A stretch of DNA of 64,000 bases from Pseudoalteromonas sp. S16_S37 (GTDB lineage Bacteria > Pseudomonadota > Gammaproteobacteria > Enterobacterales > Alteromonadaceae): positions 1 through 64,000 of the forward strand of contig NZ_JAAUWV010000005.1 in the NCBI RefSeq assembly GCF_014694405.1, read 5' to 3'. This document shows, piece after piece, positions 28,579 to 36,257 of the stretch; position 1 is the first letter of the stretch; every line of letters starts with the position of its first letter. Below the pieces are notes generated by a model. It was not told where the DNA came from. It saw only the letters and a program-made list of their open reading frames with translations, and searched no databases. The position numbers were made by a program, and so were the translations under genes.

Positions 28579-29102
28579 AAAAAAGATATCTATTACTTGC
28601 TGTCGGCACCACATTGACGCTCATTGCAATGTATTATTTGCTCGGTGACTCTAAAGTGCAAGCGGTGGGAGCCGTGGGCACAGCAAAATTATCTAAACAT
28701 CTCATGGTAGCGCCACCCAATGCGGCTCTACCAACACCTCCAATACCCATACAAAAAGTTACACAGCCAAACGACGAGGCAAAACCAGCGTCCTATGCTC
28801 CCTCTGAGCAAGAAGTGGAAGTATATATCCCACCTATCGGCCAATCCGTAACAAGCGATAGCTATCAAGGCGACTTGGATGATTATGAAAGTTATCAAGC
28901 ATATGGGGATGAACAAGAGAGAAAGCTCAAGCAAGCATTTATTATCGCAGCAAAGGATAAAGTAAAGCGCCTAGAAGCGCTTTTACAACGCGGTCGTGAG
29001 GAAGGTATTAGTGAAGAAGAACTCACATTTGCAGAAAATAAAATCGCTGGGATAAAACAGATGAGTGAGCAACTACAGCAAGAACTTAGTGAAGAAAACT
29101 AA
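28575..29102 (+). CDS. membrane-anchored helical helper protein
   Basis: A 175-aa protein with one N-terminal transmembrane helix (about 5-23), a Pro/Ala-rich linker (about 48-75, for example PPNAALPTPPIPIQK) and a C-terminal charged helical segment (about 110-175, likely coiled coil: QERKLKQAFIIAAKDKVKRL). This anchor-linker-helix plan resembles that of lipase-specific foldases (Lif), but it is half their length and lacks the Lif RxxFDY motif, so no homology is claimed. It overlaps the foldase gene (ATGA) and closes the cassette. Confidence 0.6.
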   Translation: MKKRYLLLAVGTTLTLIAMYYLLGDSKVQAVGAVGTAKLSKHLMVAPPNAALPTPPIPIQKVTQPNDEAKPASYAPSEQEVEVYIPPIGQSVTSDSYQGDLDDYESYQAYGDEQERKLKQAFIIAAKDKVKRLEALLQRGREEGISEEELTFAENKIAGIKQMSEQLQQELSEEN

Positions 29103-29143
29103 TGCCCATCAAAGCAATCACTCAATTTAAACGGTGACTTAAA

Positions 29144-29185
29144 ACGATCTAGATCAATAAACCTTTAGAAAGTAAAGTTTATGTA
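29144..29185 (+). promoter_or_regulatory. FNR/ANR-type site and promoter of hcnABC
   Basis: ACGAT-CTAG-ATCAA (29144-29157) matches the FNR/ANR consensus TTGAT-N4-ATCAA at 8 of 10 positions. A -10-like TATGTA lies at 29180-29185; a start near 29192 would put the site centre at about -41.5, the class II activator position. In Pseudomonas hcnA is activated by ANR at low oxygen, which fits. Confidence 0.6.
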
Positions 29186-29235
29186 AAAATAATGTTTGTT
29201 TAAGCTTTTCTGACTCTATAACCTGCAGCCTCGAA

Positions 29236-29252
29236 GGGTGAGCTATTCACCC
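29236..29252 (+). promoter_or_regulatory. hcnA leader hairpin next to the ribosome-binding site
   Basis: GGGTGA-GCTAT-TCACCC forms a six-pair hairpin immediately before AAGGA (253-257 in the 29-kb line, i.e. 29253-29257) and the ATG at 29263. It could influence translation. In pseudomonads the hcnA leader is controlled by RsmA; here only the hairpin and the GGA are seen. Confidence 0.45.
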
Positions 29253-29262
29253 AAGGATATAA

Positions 29263-29604
29263 ATGAGCAATAAATTATTCGAGGCAAGTATGAAAAGTTT
29301 AAAGCGAACAAAGGATATAACTCCCATTCCTGATAGATCGTTTGATATCACCATCAATCAACACCAAGTTAAAGCCACCCTTGGCGAAACCCTACTCTCA
29401 GTATTACTGGCAACTGATCATAAACGCATCATGAGCAATGATCATCAACGTCACTCAGGTGCTTATTGCGGTATGGGAGTTTGTCACTGCTGCCATGTCA
29501 AAGTTAATGAGCAGTTCAAACAGCGAGCATGTCAAACCCTCGTGCAACCCAACATGGTCGTCGAAACATTGAGTAACCGCTTTGCTGAGGAGGGGATAAA
29601 ATGA
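29263..29604 (+). CDS. hcnA: hydrogen cyanide synthase subunit HcnA
   Basis: A 113-aa [2Fe-2S] ferredoxin-like subunit. AYCGMGVCHCCHVKVNE followed by RACQT gives the cluster cysteines, and the pattern RHSGAYCGMGVCHCC is the one of Pseudomonas HcnA. N-terminal region GETLLSVLLATDHKRIMSND also matches. HcnABC oxidises glycine to HCN and CO2, passing electrons to the respiratory chain at the inner membrane. The stop overlaps hcnB by four bases (ATGA). Related small subunits occur in opine and D-hydroxyproline dehydrogenases; the HcnC sequence decides for cyanide synthase. Confidence 0.88.
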   Translation: MSNKLFEASMKSLKRTKDITPIPDRSFDITINQHQVKATLGETLLSVLLATDHKRIMSNDHQRHSGAYCGMGVCHCCHVKVNEQFKQRACQTLVQPNMVVETLSNRFAEEGIK

Positions 29605-31001
29605 CCACTTCTCAACCGGTCGTGATTGTCGGCGCAGGCCCGTCAGGTACTGCGGCAGCGGCTCAATTAGGTAAATTCGGTATAAAGAGTATTATCATTG
29701 ATGAAGCGCCAAAAATAGGTGGCGTGATCTATCGTGGCCCGTTTAGAGATAGTGACGATTTACCGCATTTAGACGACAACTTAAAACGCGCCATGAGTGC
29801 GCTTAGAACGCGTTTTTCAGCTCAGAAACAACATATTGAACTGCTTACACAAACACGAGTATTGGGCCCTGAAGGACAAAATAAACTGTTACTTAACAAA
29901 CTAAATAGTCTTTCAAACCTTGCTTATCAGGATTTAATTTTAGCTACTGGTTGTCATGAACGAAGTGTGCCATTCCCTGGCTGGCAACTGCCAGGAGTAA
30001 TGCTTCTAGGTGGCGTACAACTACAAATAAAAAGTGGTTTGGTTAAGCCTGGTACCCGCATGGCCTTAGTCGGCACAGGACCATTACTTCCGCTGGTTGC
30101 ATGTCAATTACATAAAGCAGGAGTTGATGTTGTGGGCGTTTATGAAGCGAGTCAGTTTCATAAATTAGCTAAAGAAGCCATTGCCTTGCTAAATAAGCCA
30201 AAATTAACACTCTCAGGCCTAAGCATGATGGCCTACCTAGAAAAGCACGATATACCTTTTTATTATGGCTGGGGTATTGTCGATGCCGTTGGCGATGAAA
30301 CCTTGCAGCAGATAAGTGTCGCACCTTATAACGAGTGTTGGCAGGCTGATGTACAAAATGCAAAAACCATTGATGTTGATGCTATTGGTGTTGGCTATGG
30401 TTTTGTTGCCCGTAGCCAACTTGCCATGTTACTCGGCGCACAGCACCAATATAGCCATGTAAGTGGCTACGTGCCAATTTTGGATAATTGGCTGAAAAGC
30501 AGCTTGGAAAACACCTACATTGTTGGAGATGCAAATGGTTTGCTCGGTGCCGATGCTGCTATCTGTGAAGGGCAAATCGCAGCTATTCGTATTGCTCAGA
30601 AACGCAATAAGATAACCCCGAAAAAAGCCGCGCAACTGGCTGGTAAAGTGCATCGTAAGCTCGCACGAATAAAACGATTTCGCTATGGTTTTGATCGTTT
30701 CAGTGCAAGGCAATTTGGACTCCTCGAGCTGCCTAAGGATGATACCGTTGTGTGCCGATGCGAACAGGCAACAAGAAGCCAGATAGATAAAGCCATTGAG
30801 CAAGGCGCAAAAGACATAACCACCTTAAAGATGAGAACTCGTATCGGGATGGGTGATTGCCAAGGCAAAACGTGTGCAAGCTATGCCATTGACCGCCTGC
30901 AGCAAGCTGGGTTTACACATAATATAGGCACGATTCAACCTCGCTTTCCGCTCGATCCCATCCCATTCACTTTGCTGGAGGACAACCATGAAACAGTATG
31001 A
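29601..31001 (+). CDS. hcnB: hydrogen cyanide synthase subunit HcnB
   Basis: A 466-aa FAD/NAD(P)-type oxidoreductase. N-terminal dinucleotide-binding VVIVGAGPSGTAAAAQLG, a second glycine-rich segment ALVGTGPLLPLVA, GDANGLLGADAAICEGQ for FAD, and a C-terminal BFD-like [Fe-S] domain with CRCEQATRSQI and GDCQGKTC. Length matches Pseudomonas HcnB (about 464 aa). Overlaps hcnC by 14 bases. Confidence 0.88.
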   Translation: MTTSQPVVIVGAGPSGTAAAAQLGKFGIKSIIIDEAPKIGGVIYRGPFRDSDDLPHLDDNLKRAMSALRTRFSAQKQHIELLTQTRVLGPEGQNKLLLNKLNSLSNLAYQDLILATGCHERSVPFPGWQLPGVMLLGGVQLQIKSGLVKPGTRMALVGTGPLLPLVACQLHKAGVDVVGVYEASQFHKLAKEAIALLNKPKLTLSGLSMMAYLEKHDIPFYYGWGIVDAVGDETLQQISVAPYNECWQADVQNAKTIDVDAIGVGYGFVARSQLAMLLGAQHQYSHVSGYVPILDNWLKSSLENTYIVGDANGLLGADAAICEGQIAAIRIAQKRNKITPKKAAQLAGKVHRKLARIKRFRYGFDRFSARQFGLLELPKDDTVVCRCEQATRSQIDKAIEQGAKDITTLKMRTRIGMGDCQGKTCASYAIDRLQQAGFTHNIGTIQPRFPLDPIPFTLLEDNHETV

Positions 31002-32196
31002 TGTGGTAATAGCTGGCGGTGGTGCCATAGGTGCAGCTTGTGCATATTTTCTTAGCCGTGATACTGACCTGAGCATCGCACTCATTGATATAAAAAAGCC
31101 GGGGAATGCTTCTCGTGCATCTGCTGGAGGTCTTTGGGCGATTGGCGAGTCTGTTGGTCTTGGCTGTGGCGTTATTTTTTTCAAAACACTATCTAAATTA
31201 CAAAGCGAAGCAAATGGTAAAGATATTCCGGTCATGCGACCCCACCAGCTCCCCGATTGCTTTTTTGAATTTGCCTTAACGTCAAATAATATGTACCCAG
31301 AACTACATAAAGAAATGCTGGATCGCCATGGTGTTGATTTTAAGTTTGAGCGCACAGGGCTTAAATTTATTATGTATAACCAAGATGATAAAACCTATGC
31401 AGACCAAATACTAAGCGGAATTCCACACCTTGTAGACCAAGTACGGTGGCTAGATGAAGAGCAACTCAAGGCTGAAGAGCCATATATCACTGAAGATGCT
31501 ATCGGTGCGATAGACTTTACTTGCGATCACCAAGTAAACCCTTATCGTCTAGTCGATGCGTATTTAGAAGGCGCTCGGCAAAACGGCGTAGACCTCATCC
31601 TCAATACACAAATTGATGAAGTGTTGCGTGATGGTAACAGAGTATTTGGCGTAACAACTGCTGAGGACACCTATCATTGTAAAACACTTATCAATGCCAC
31701 AGGTGCTTGGGCCAATGAGTTATTTAACAAAGCAACCGACATGGAAATGCCTGTCTACCCGGTAAAAGGTCAAATTGTTTTATCTGAGCGTTTACCTAAA
31801 GTCCTTAGAGGCTGCGTAAGTACCAGTGATTGTTACATTGCGCAAAAGGACAACGGAGAGATTTTAATCGGCTCATCCACTGAAGAGAAAGGGTTTGATA
31901 CCAGCAACAGCCTAGATAAAATTACCGAACTGTCTCAAGGCGCAACTAAATGCCTGCCGATACTCAAACAAAGTAATATAAAACGTTGTTGGGCGGGACT
32001 TCGCCCTGGCACTCCCGACGAGTTACCAATACTTGGAAAAACGCCTGGGATTGAGGGGTATTTAAATGCCTGTGGTCACTTTCGAACTGGCATTTTAACG
32101 TCTGCTATTACGGGTAAATTAATGACCGAACTGGTGATGGGAAAACCAACCACTTTGGACCTAACACCTTTTAGTGTTGAGCGTTTCTATTCTTAA
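30988..32196 (+). CDS. hcnC: hydrogen cyanide synthase subunit HcnC
   Basis: A 402-aa flavoprotein of the D-amino-acid/glycine oxidase (DAO) family. FAD-binding VVIAGGGAIGAACAYFLSRD, then the segment RASAGGLWAIGESVGLGCG with GVIFF, nearly identical to Pseudomonas HcnC as I recall it, DFKFERTGLK, and CHFRTGILTSAITG near the C-terminus. The subunit carries the glycine-oxidising site. Three genes in the same order and with the same overlaps as Pseudomonas hcnABC; followed by a perfect terminator. Whether the strain is cyanogenic is not shown by sequence alone. Confidence 0.9.
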   Translation: MKQYDVVIAGGGAIGAACAYFLSRDTDLSIALIDIKKPGNASRASAGGLWAIGESVGLGCGVIFFKTLSKLQSEANGKDIPVMRPHQLPDCFFEFALTSNNMYPELHKEMLDRHGVDFKFERTGLKFIMYNQDDKTYADQILSGIPHLVDQVRWLDEEQLKAEEPYITEDAIGAIDFTCDHQVNPYRLVDAYLEGARQNGVDLILNTQIDEVLRDGNRVFGVTTAEDTYHCKTLINATGAWANELFNKATDMEMPVYPVKGQIVLSERLPKVLRGCVSTSDCYIAQKDNGEILIGSSTEEKGFDTSNSLDKITELSQGATKCLPILKQSNIKRCWAGLRPGTPDELPILGKTPGIEGYLNACGHFRTGILTSAITGKLMTELVMGKPTTLDLTPFSVERFYS

Positions 32197-32213
32197 AAGT
32201 ACTTAGTCATGCA

Positions 32214-32248
32214 AATAACAATGCCGCTTTTTAAGCGGCATTGTTATT
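32214..32248 (+). terminator. hcnABC terminator
   Basis: Perfect 14-base arms (32214-32227 and 32235-32248) with a TTTTTAA loop, 17 bases after the hcnC stop. It may also serve the convergent heat-shock gene. Confidence 0.85.
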
Positions 32249-32291
32249 ACTCAATTGGTTGTTAACAACAGTCAGGGAAATCTGTGTTAAA

Positions 32292-32738
32292 TTACTTACT
32301 CTCTAGCACTTTGCCAGAGTTGATTGCAATTTTTCGTGGCTTAAGCGCTTCTGGGATCTCTCGCTCAAGGTTGATAATCAATAATCCATGCTCTAACTCA
32401 GCACCAATTACTTTAACATGGTCACCTAGTTGAAACTTGCGTTCAAAGCTTCGTTCTGCAATGCCTTGATGGATAAATTTTCTTTGCGATTGCGCACTTT
32501 TTTCAGCTTTCGTTCCCAACACTTTTAATGTGTTGTTTTCAGACTCAATACTTAGCTCTTGCTCGCTAAAACCAGCAACGGCCATGGTGATTTGGTATTT
32601 ATCTTGGTCTAAAAGTTCGATGTTGTATGGCGGAAAACTAGGTTGCTTGTCTGTACGTGCGGCGGCATCCATTAATGATGCTAGATGGTCAAAACCAATG
32701 AAAGAACGATATAGTGGAGATAGGTCTACTGTACGCAT
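32292..32738 (-). CDS. ibpA: small heat-shock protein (IbpA/Hsp20)
   Basis: A 148-aa alpha-crystallin-type holdase. N-terminal MRTVDLSPLYRSFIGFDHL is the IbpA start; the alpha-crystallin domain (about 35-125) carries YNIELLDQDKYQITMAVAGF, RSFERKFQLGDHV and LEHGLLIINLEREIPE; the C-terminus has KPRKIAINSG with the I-x-I-like tail. It binds unfolding proteins during heat shock and hands them to DnaK/ClpB. Expression is predicted to be heat-controlled twice: by a sigma-32 promoter and by a ROSE-type RNA thermometer over the ribosome-binding site. Confidence 0.95.
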   Translation of the reverse strand: MRTVDLSPLYRSFIGFDHLASLMDAAARTDKQPSFPPYNIELLDQDKYQITMAVAGFSEQELSIESENNTLKVLGTKAEKSAQSQRKFIHQGIAERSFERKFQLGDHVKVIGAELEHGLLIINLEREIPEALKPRKIAINSGKVLESK

Positions 32739-32742
32739 AATG

Positions 32743-32866
32743 ATATCCTCAATTTAAGCGATATAAGCCTTTGACTCTTCCTCTGAACCAGTCAAAAAAC
32801 TATTTTTTATTTTAAAAATCAATTTATTGTGTTTAGTGAAAACCCGTTACGGCGTCCTCACTAAAC
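32743..32866 (-). promoter_or_regulatory. ROSE-type RNA thermometer in ibpA leader
   Basis: The transcribed leader folds into at least three hairpins: GTTTAGTGA/TCACTAAAC (32831-32839 with 32858-32866), TTTGACT/AGTCAAA (32770-32776 with 32790-32796), and the 3' hairpin in which UCGCU (32757-32761) faces the AGGA Shine-Dalgarno (32746-32749) with flanking ATA/TAT pairs (32762-32764, 32743-32745). The UYGCU:AGGA pairing with a G-G mismatch and a bulged C is the hallmark of ROSE elements controlling ibpA-like genes. Fold drawn by hand. Confidence 0.75.
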
Positions 32867-32867
32867 T

Positions 32868-32895
32868 ATTTATGGTCAACAAAATTGTTTTCAAG
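32868..32895 (-). promoter_or_regulatory. sigma-32 promoter of ibpA
   Basis: Minus strand: CTTGAA (32890-32895), 14-base spacer, CCATAAAT (-10 core at 32871-32875), close to the heat-shock consensus CTTGAA-N13/14-CCCATnT. A start near 32862 gives a ~124-base leader that begins with the first ROSE hairpin. Confidence 0.75.
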
Positions 32896-32924
32896 TAAAA
32901 AATTAAAAAAATTTCAGAGCGCAA

Positions 32925-34124
32925 TCAATTGTTAGCAAAAAACTCAGTTAAAACATTCAGGTAAATTTCTTCAATCGTATGTAAATCAGCAATGGATACA
33001 TGCTCATTGACCTGATGAATAGTATGGTTTCGCACCCCACACTCGATAACTTGGGTGTGTGAGGAGGCAAAAAAGCGCCCATCAGAGGTGCCACCAGATG
33101 TACTCAGCGAGGGATATTGCCCCGTAGCTTGATAAATGGCTTTCTCTGTTAACGATAAAAAACAATTATGTGCTTTTGCACCTGTGTAATAAGGTTCACA
33201 TGGTCTTTCCCAAACAAACTGTAGATTGGATTGCCACTTCTCTAGCATAGACTCAACTAACTCACACACCGAGTCACTGCGATAAGCATGGCTATAGCGA
33301 ATATTAAATGTAATTTCACACTCGCTTGGCACTAAGTTATCAACGATATTGGGTACCGTGATCCCCGTCACTTGCAAATGTGTTTTTGAACCTGGCTCAT
33401 CTTTCCACCACACAAGTTGAGTCAAAGCTGTCACGATTTCACCAGCAATATGTGCCGCATTTACTGTATTTTCAGGATAAGCAACATGACCTGCCTTACC
33501 ACTTATTTGCACGCGCCCTGACATAGCGCCACGTCGACCATTTTTGATGGTGTCGCCAACATGCTTATCAGAAGTCGGCTCTCCGACTAAGCAGGCATCA
33601 AGTGTAATGCCCTGACGAGCTATAAAGTGTGCAATACGCTTAGAGCCATATTCGGCCTCACCTTCTTCATCAGAAGTGATTAGCCAATAAAACGTACCTT
33701 TAAATTCCATCTCTTTTGCACACAACCTTTCGGTCGCACTTAGCATCGCTGCAATCCCGCCTTTCATATCCGCAGCACCACGGCCAATAATACAGCCGTC
33801 AACAACATCACCGCTAAAAGGCGCAGCTAACCAACCTTTATGGGTTGCTGGTACCACATCGACATGCCCCGCAAAAGCAAAGCTTGGGCCATCAGAAAAG
33901 CTGCGTCTCGCAACTAAGTTTTTCACACCTTGCTCTTCTTCAAGCAGCAAAATTTCAAAACCTAGCTCATGTAACCGAGTTGCCAGCCAGCTCACGGTGC
34001 CAGCATCTTGCGGTGTAATCGAAGGGGCTTGAATTAGTTTTTGTAGTTTTTCTACTGTTGTTAAGGGATAGTTTGCGATACTCGCGAGGTGTTGCGCCAT
34101 TTTTATTAGCTCTGTACTGAACAT
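32925..34124 (-). CDS. dapE: succinyl-diaminopimelate desuccinylase
   Basis: A 399-aa M20 metallohydrolase that releases succinate from N-succinyl-LL-diaminopimelate in lysine/peptidoglycan synthesis. Metal and active-site motifs: GHVDVVP, GRGAADMKGG, SDEEGEAEYG, VGEPTS, GDTIKNGRRGAMSG, STSGGTSDGRF and NHTIHQVNE. The N-terminus is ~20 residues longer than in E. coli DapE, and an internal ATG (MAQHLASI, eight codons in) could be the real start. It is a stand-alone gene here; no dap or arg partners are adjacent and no terminator separates it from the ibpA promoter. Confidence 0.92.
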   Translation of the reverse strand: MFSTELIKMAQHLASIANYPLTTVEKLQKLIQAPSITPQDAGTVSWLATRLHELGFEILLLEEEQGVKNLVARRSFSDGPSFAFAGHVDVVPATHKGWLAAPFSGDVVDGCIIGRGAADMKGGIAAMLSATERLCAKEMEFKGTFYWLITSDEEGEAEYGSKRIAHFIARQGITLDACLVGEPTSDKHVGDTIKNGRRGAMSGRVQISGKAGHVAYPENTVNAAHIAGEIVTALTQLVWWKDEPGSKTHLQVTGITVPNIVDNLVPSECEITFNIRYSHAYRSDSVCELVESMLEKWQSNLQFVWERPCEPYYTGAKAHNCFLSLTEKAIYQATGQYPSLSTSGGTSDGRFFASSHTQVIECGVRNHTIHQVNEHVSIADLHTIEEIYLNVLTEFFANN

Positions 34125-34233
34125 GATAGCTAATTACAGCGATTAGATATTGCGCTTTCATGGCAACAATGCGTCATGTTTATGACATACCACATCAGTT
34201 TTCGAGTAAATTCCCCTTCAATACACTGAAAAC

Positions 34234-34324
34234 TTAATCTAAATCAAACTTTCAAAAATTTCTGAAACATCCAATGGTAAATATTGATCTAGGACAGCTT
34301 TTTTATTTACGTAACTCTTATTAT
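34234..34324 (+). promoter_or_regulatory. two FNR-like sites and -10 of ompW
   Basis: TTAAT-CTAA-ATCAA (34234-34247) matches the FNR consensus at 9 of 10 positions; TTGAT-CTAG-GACAG (34284-34297) has one perfect half. With -10 TATTAT at 34319-34324 and a start near 34331, their centres fall near -91 and -41, both on positions used by FNR. E. coli ompW is FNR-dependent. Sites are inferred. Confidence 0.5.
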
Positions 34325-34369
34325 GAACCCAACAAAAAGATATACCTCGTATAGGTTCAGGAGATGACA

Positions 34370-35020
34370 ATGAAAACACTTAGCACAGCATTACTATCAG
34401 CTTTACTCGTGGCAGCACCTTTTGCTCAAGCACAGTTTAGCGTAAACGTTGGTGCAATTAATGTTAATCCAAGCAATACAGCGTCTAACATTGAGCAAAA
34501 CAAAGCGCTTGGACTAGTAGCAGATTCAGATACTCAGTTAGGCCTTACATTTGACTACCAGTACACAGATAACATTACATTTGAACTTATTGCAGCAACC
34601 CCTTTCTCTCACACAGTTAATGGTGCTGGCGGCTTGCAAGGTGCGGAAATAGCCAAAGTTAAGCATTTACCACCAACATTGATGGCGCAATATCACTTTT
34701 TCGGTGCAGATTCTGCGTTTCGCCCATTCGTAGGAGCTGGTCTGAACTACACGGTATTTTTTGATGAAGAAGCCACTCAGGCGCTGCGCACTACACTTGG
34801 TACAAATGATGTAAAAGTGGACTTAGACAGTTCATTTGGTATTGCTTTACAAGTTGGTTTTAACTACGACTTGAACGAAAAGTGGGGACTACACGCTATG
34901 ATCTCTAAAATGGATATCAACACTGATGCAACCGTTTATGCTAATGGCGCGAAAGCTCTTACATCTGATGTTGAACTAGACCCTGTTGTTGCTATGTTCG
35001 GCGTTAAATACAAGTTCTAA
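34370..35020 (+). CDS. ompW: OmpW family outer-membrane protein
   Basis: A 216-aa outer-membrane protein. Signal peptide MKTLSTALLSALLVAAPFAQA, then the OmpW pattern: FSVNVGAINVNPS, LGLTFDYQYTDNITFELIAATPFSH, LPPTLMAQYHF and FRPFVGAGLNYTVFF, ending in VKYKF with the aromatic C-terminal residue of barrels. An eight-stranded barrel is expected, with a hydrophobic channel for small molecules. ATG at 34370 is chosen because AGGAG ends six bases before it; the ATG at 34364 directly abuts that sequence. Confidence 0.93.
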   Translation: MKTLSTALLSALLVAAPFAQAQFSVNVGAINVNPSNTASNIEQNKALGLVADSDTQLGLTFDYQYTDNITFELIAATPFSHTVNGAGGLQGAEIAKVKHLPPTLMAQYHFFGADSAFRPFVGAGLNYTVFFDEEATQALRTTLGTNDVKVDLDSSFGIALQVGFNYDLNEKWGLHAMISKMDINTDATVYANGAKALTSDVELDPVVAMFGVKYKF

Positions 35021-35050
35021 TTTTTAAATACAGTTACTTTACTCAGCCCT

Positions 35051-35076
35051 AAAGGCCGCTATCAGAGCGGCCTTTT
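35051..35076 (+). terminator. bidirectional terminator, ompW/thioesterase
   Basis: Nine-base arms AAAGGCCGC (35051-35059) and GCGGCCTTT (35067-35075), seven-base loop, T-tract on the plus strand and A-tract on the other side, between two convergent genes. Confidence 0.88.
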
Positions 35077-35077
35077 A

Positions 35078-35608
35078 TTATTGATTACTATTCTTTTTTT
35101 CTTCCAGCATAGCTTTCCAATGCTTAATTTCAGCAGGCAGCGCTGGTGTTTCACCATCAAAATTTGCCACCTTGAGCATCTCTTCAACACTCACAATCCC
35201 ACCCTTTTTACGAAATACACCGCGTACATAGGCGATAGCGTGAAGTCCTCGTGCCGAGCGAAACTTCTGCTCAATGTAAAAGTACTTGTGATCCCAGCCA
35301 ACCAAACGCGTGGTTACCGTAAATGACTCAAAAGGTTTTATATCTCTGATATAGGTAATAGCCGTTGCATTGACTATTGGAAACCAGCGCTTTTTCATTA
35401 CAGCACTAAACAAACCAATGCGCTCTGTCATCCAAGTTCTTGCCAAGTCCATAAACGCTAAGTATCGAGAATTAGTTAGATGTAAATTAATATCACAGTC
35501 GCTTGGCAGTACTTTGAAGTCATAGGTAATAGGCTCTAAAAGTGTTTGATACTGCTTGTTCTTTTTTATTTTCCAAAATAACAATAGCAAACGAAAATAC
35601 AGATTCAT
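35078..35608 (-). CDS. hotdog-fold acyl thioesterase
   Basis: A 176-aa protein of the 4HBT-like hotdog family (THEM6-like). The segment SDCDINLHLTNSRYLAFMDLARTWM is the family hallmark, with the HxTNxxYL type active-site helix, followed by ATAITYIRDIKPFESFTVTTRL. It has a short hydrophobic, basic N-terminus (LYFRLLLLFWKIKKNK) that may touch the membrane. Substrate probably an acyl-CoA, not predictable. Convergent with ompW; divergent from the next gene. Confidence 0.82.
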   Translation of the reverse strand: MNLYFRLLLLFWKIKKNKQYQTLLEPITYDFKVLPSDCDINLHLTNSRYLAFMDLARTWMTERIGLFSAVMKKRWFPIVNATAITYIRDIKPFESFTVTTRLVGWDHKYFYIEQKFRSARGLHAIAYVRGVFRKKGGIVSVEEMLKVANFDGETPALPAEIKHWKAMLEEKKNSNQ

Positions 35609-35734
35609 GACAATTGGTCCAACCAGTTTATAACTTCCTCAGAGTCTAACATAGAACACTTGATGAACAACAAATACTTGCCATCTAACTTGTGCTCAAC
35701 TAGGCTTCAGATAAACTCTAACGAATTGATCACA

Positions 35735-36235
35735 ATGAAGAACATGAATAACTTAATACTGCTTTTTAGTAGCTTTTGTCTGATTTTTTCAGCCGCTAGC
35801 TTGGCCGATTTCGACTTTTCTGGTGAGGGTAAGTTGCGCTATCCAACTGGCGTAGAAAAAGATTTTAAGTTTGGCTTTGGCTGGCAAGCAAGCACCAAGC
35901 AATTTCGTATTGGTGATAAAAGCTATGAGATGTCTGAGTTACCAGAGTCCTATTCAATTGCCATCACCCTAAGTAAAGAAGAAGATAAAGTATGGGTGCA
36001 AGAATTCAACAAAGGATTTATTGAAGGATTTGAATGGCAATTGGGCGACCATAAGATTTGGCTCAGAAAACAGGATTATAACGAGAATGTGATCGGCAAT
36101 TATCTTCTAACATTCAATAAGATAGATTATTTTTTAGCCAGGCCAAACGTCAGTATTGAAGTATCATTTTCAGAAAACGGCATCGAGAACGTGAAACTTG
36201 ATGGAGTGACAAGAGACATGAGCATTAAGAATTAA
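35735..36235 (+). CDS. small secreted protein of unknown function
   Basis: A 166-aa protein when started at MKNMNNLILLF (35735); the upstream 25 codons from 35660 lack a signal-peptide context. Signal peptide to about residue 24 (AASLA), then a beta-rich mature part with repeated aromatic strands such as FKFGFGWQASTKQFRIG and FEWQLGDHKIWLRKQDY, ending in IENVKLDGVTRDMS. No cysteines in the mature part. No family recognised. The start is uncertain (35744 is another option). Between the thioesterase and tyrR, on the opposite strand to both. Confidence 0.6.
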   Translation: MKNMNNLILLFSSFCLIFSAASLADFDFSGEGKLRYPTGVEKDFKFGFGWQASTKQFRIGDKSYEMSELPESYSIAITLSKEEDKVWVQEFNKGFIEGFEWQLGDHKIWLRKQDYNENVIGNYLLTFNKIDYFLARPNVSIEVSFSENGIENVKLDGVTRDMSIKN

Positions 36236-36257
36236 TGTCATGTCTTTGTATTCTAGA

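Noticed and set aside
28575-29102. Lipase-specific foldase (Lif)
   Set aside because: Overall plan is similar but the protein is half the size and lacks the Lif RxxFDY motif.
29263-32196. D-hydroxyproline or opine dehydrogenase operon
   Set aside because: Same three-subunit plan, but HcnC-specific segments and subunit sizes fit cyanide synthase better; left as an alternative to test by phylogeny.
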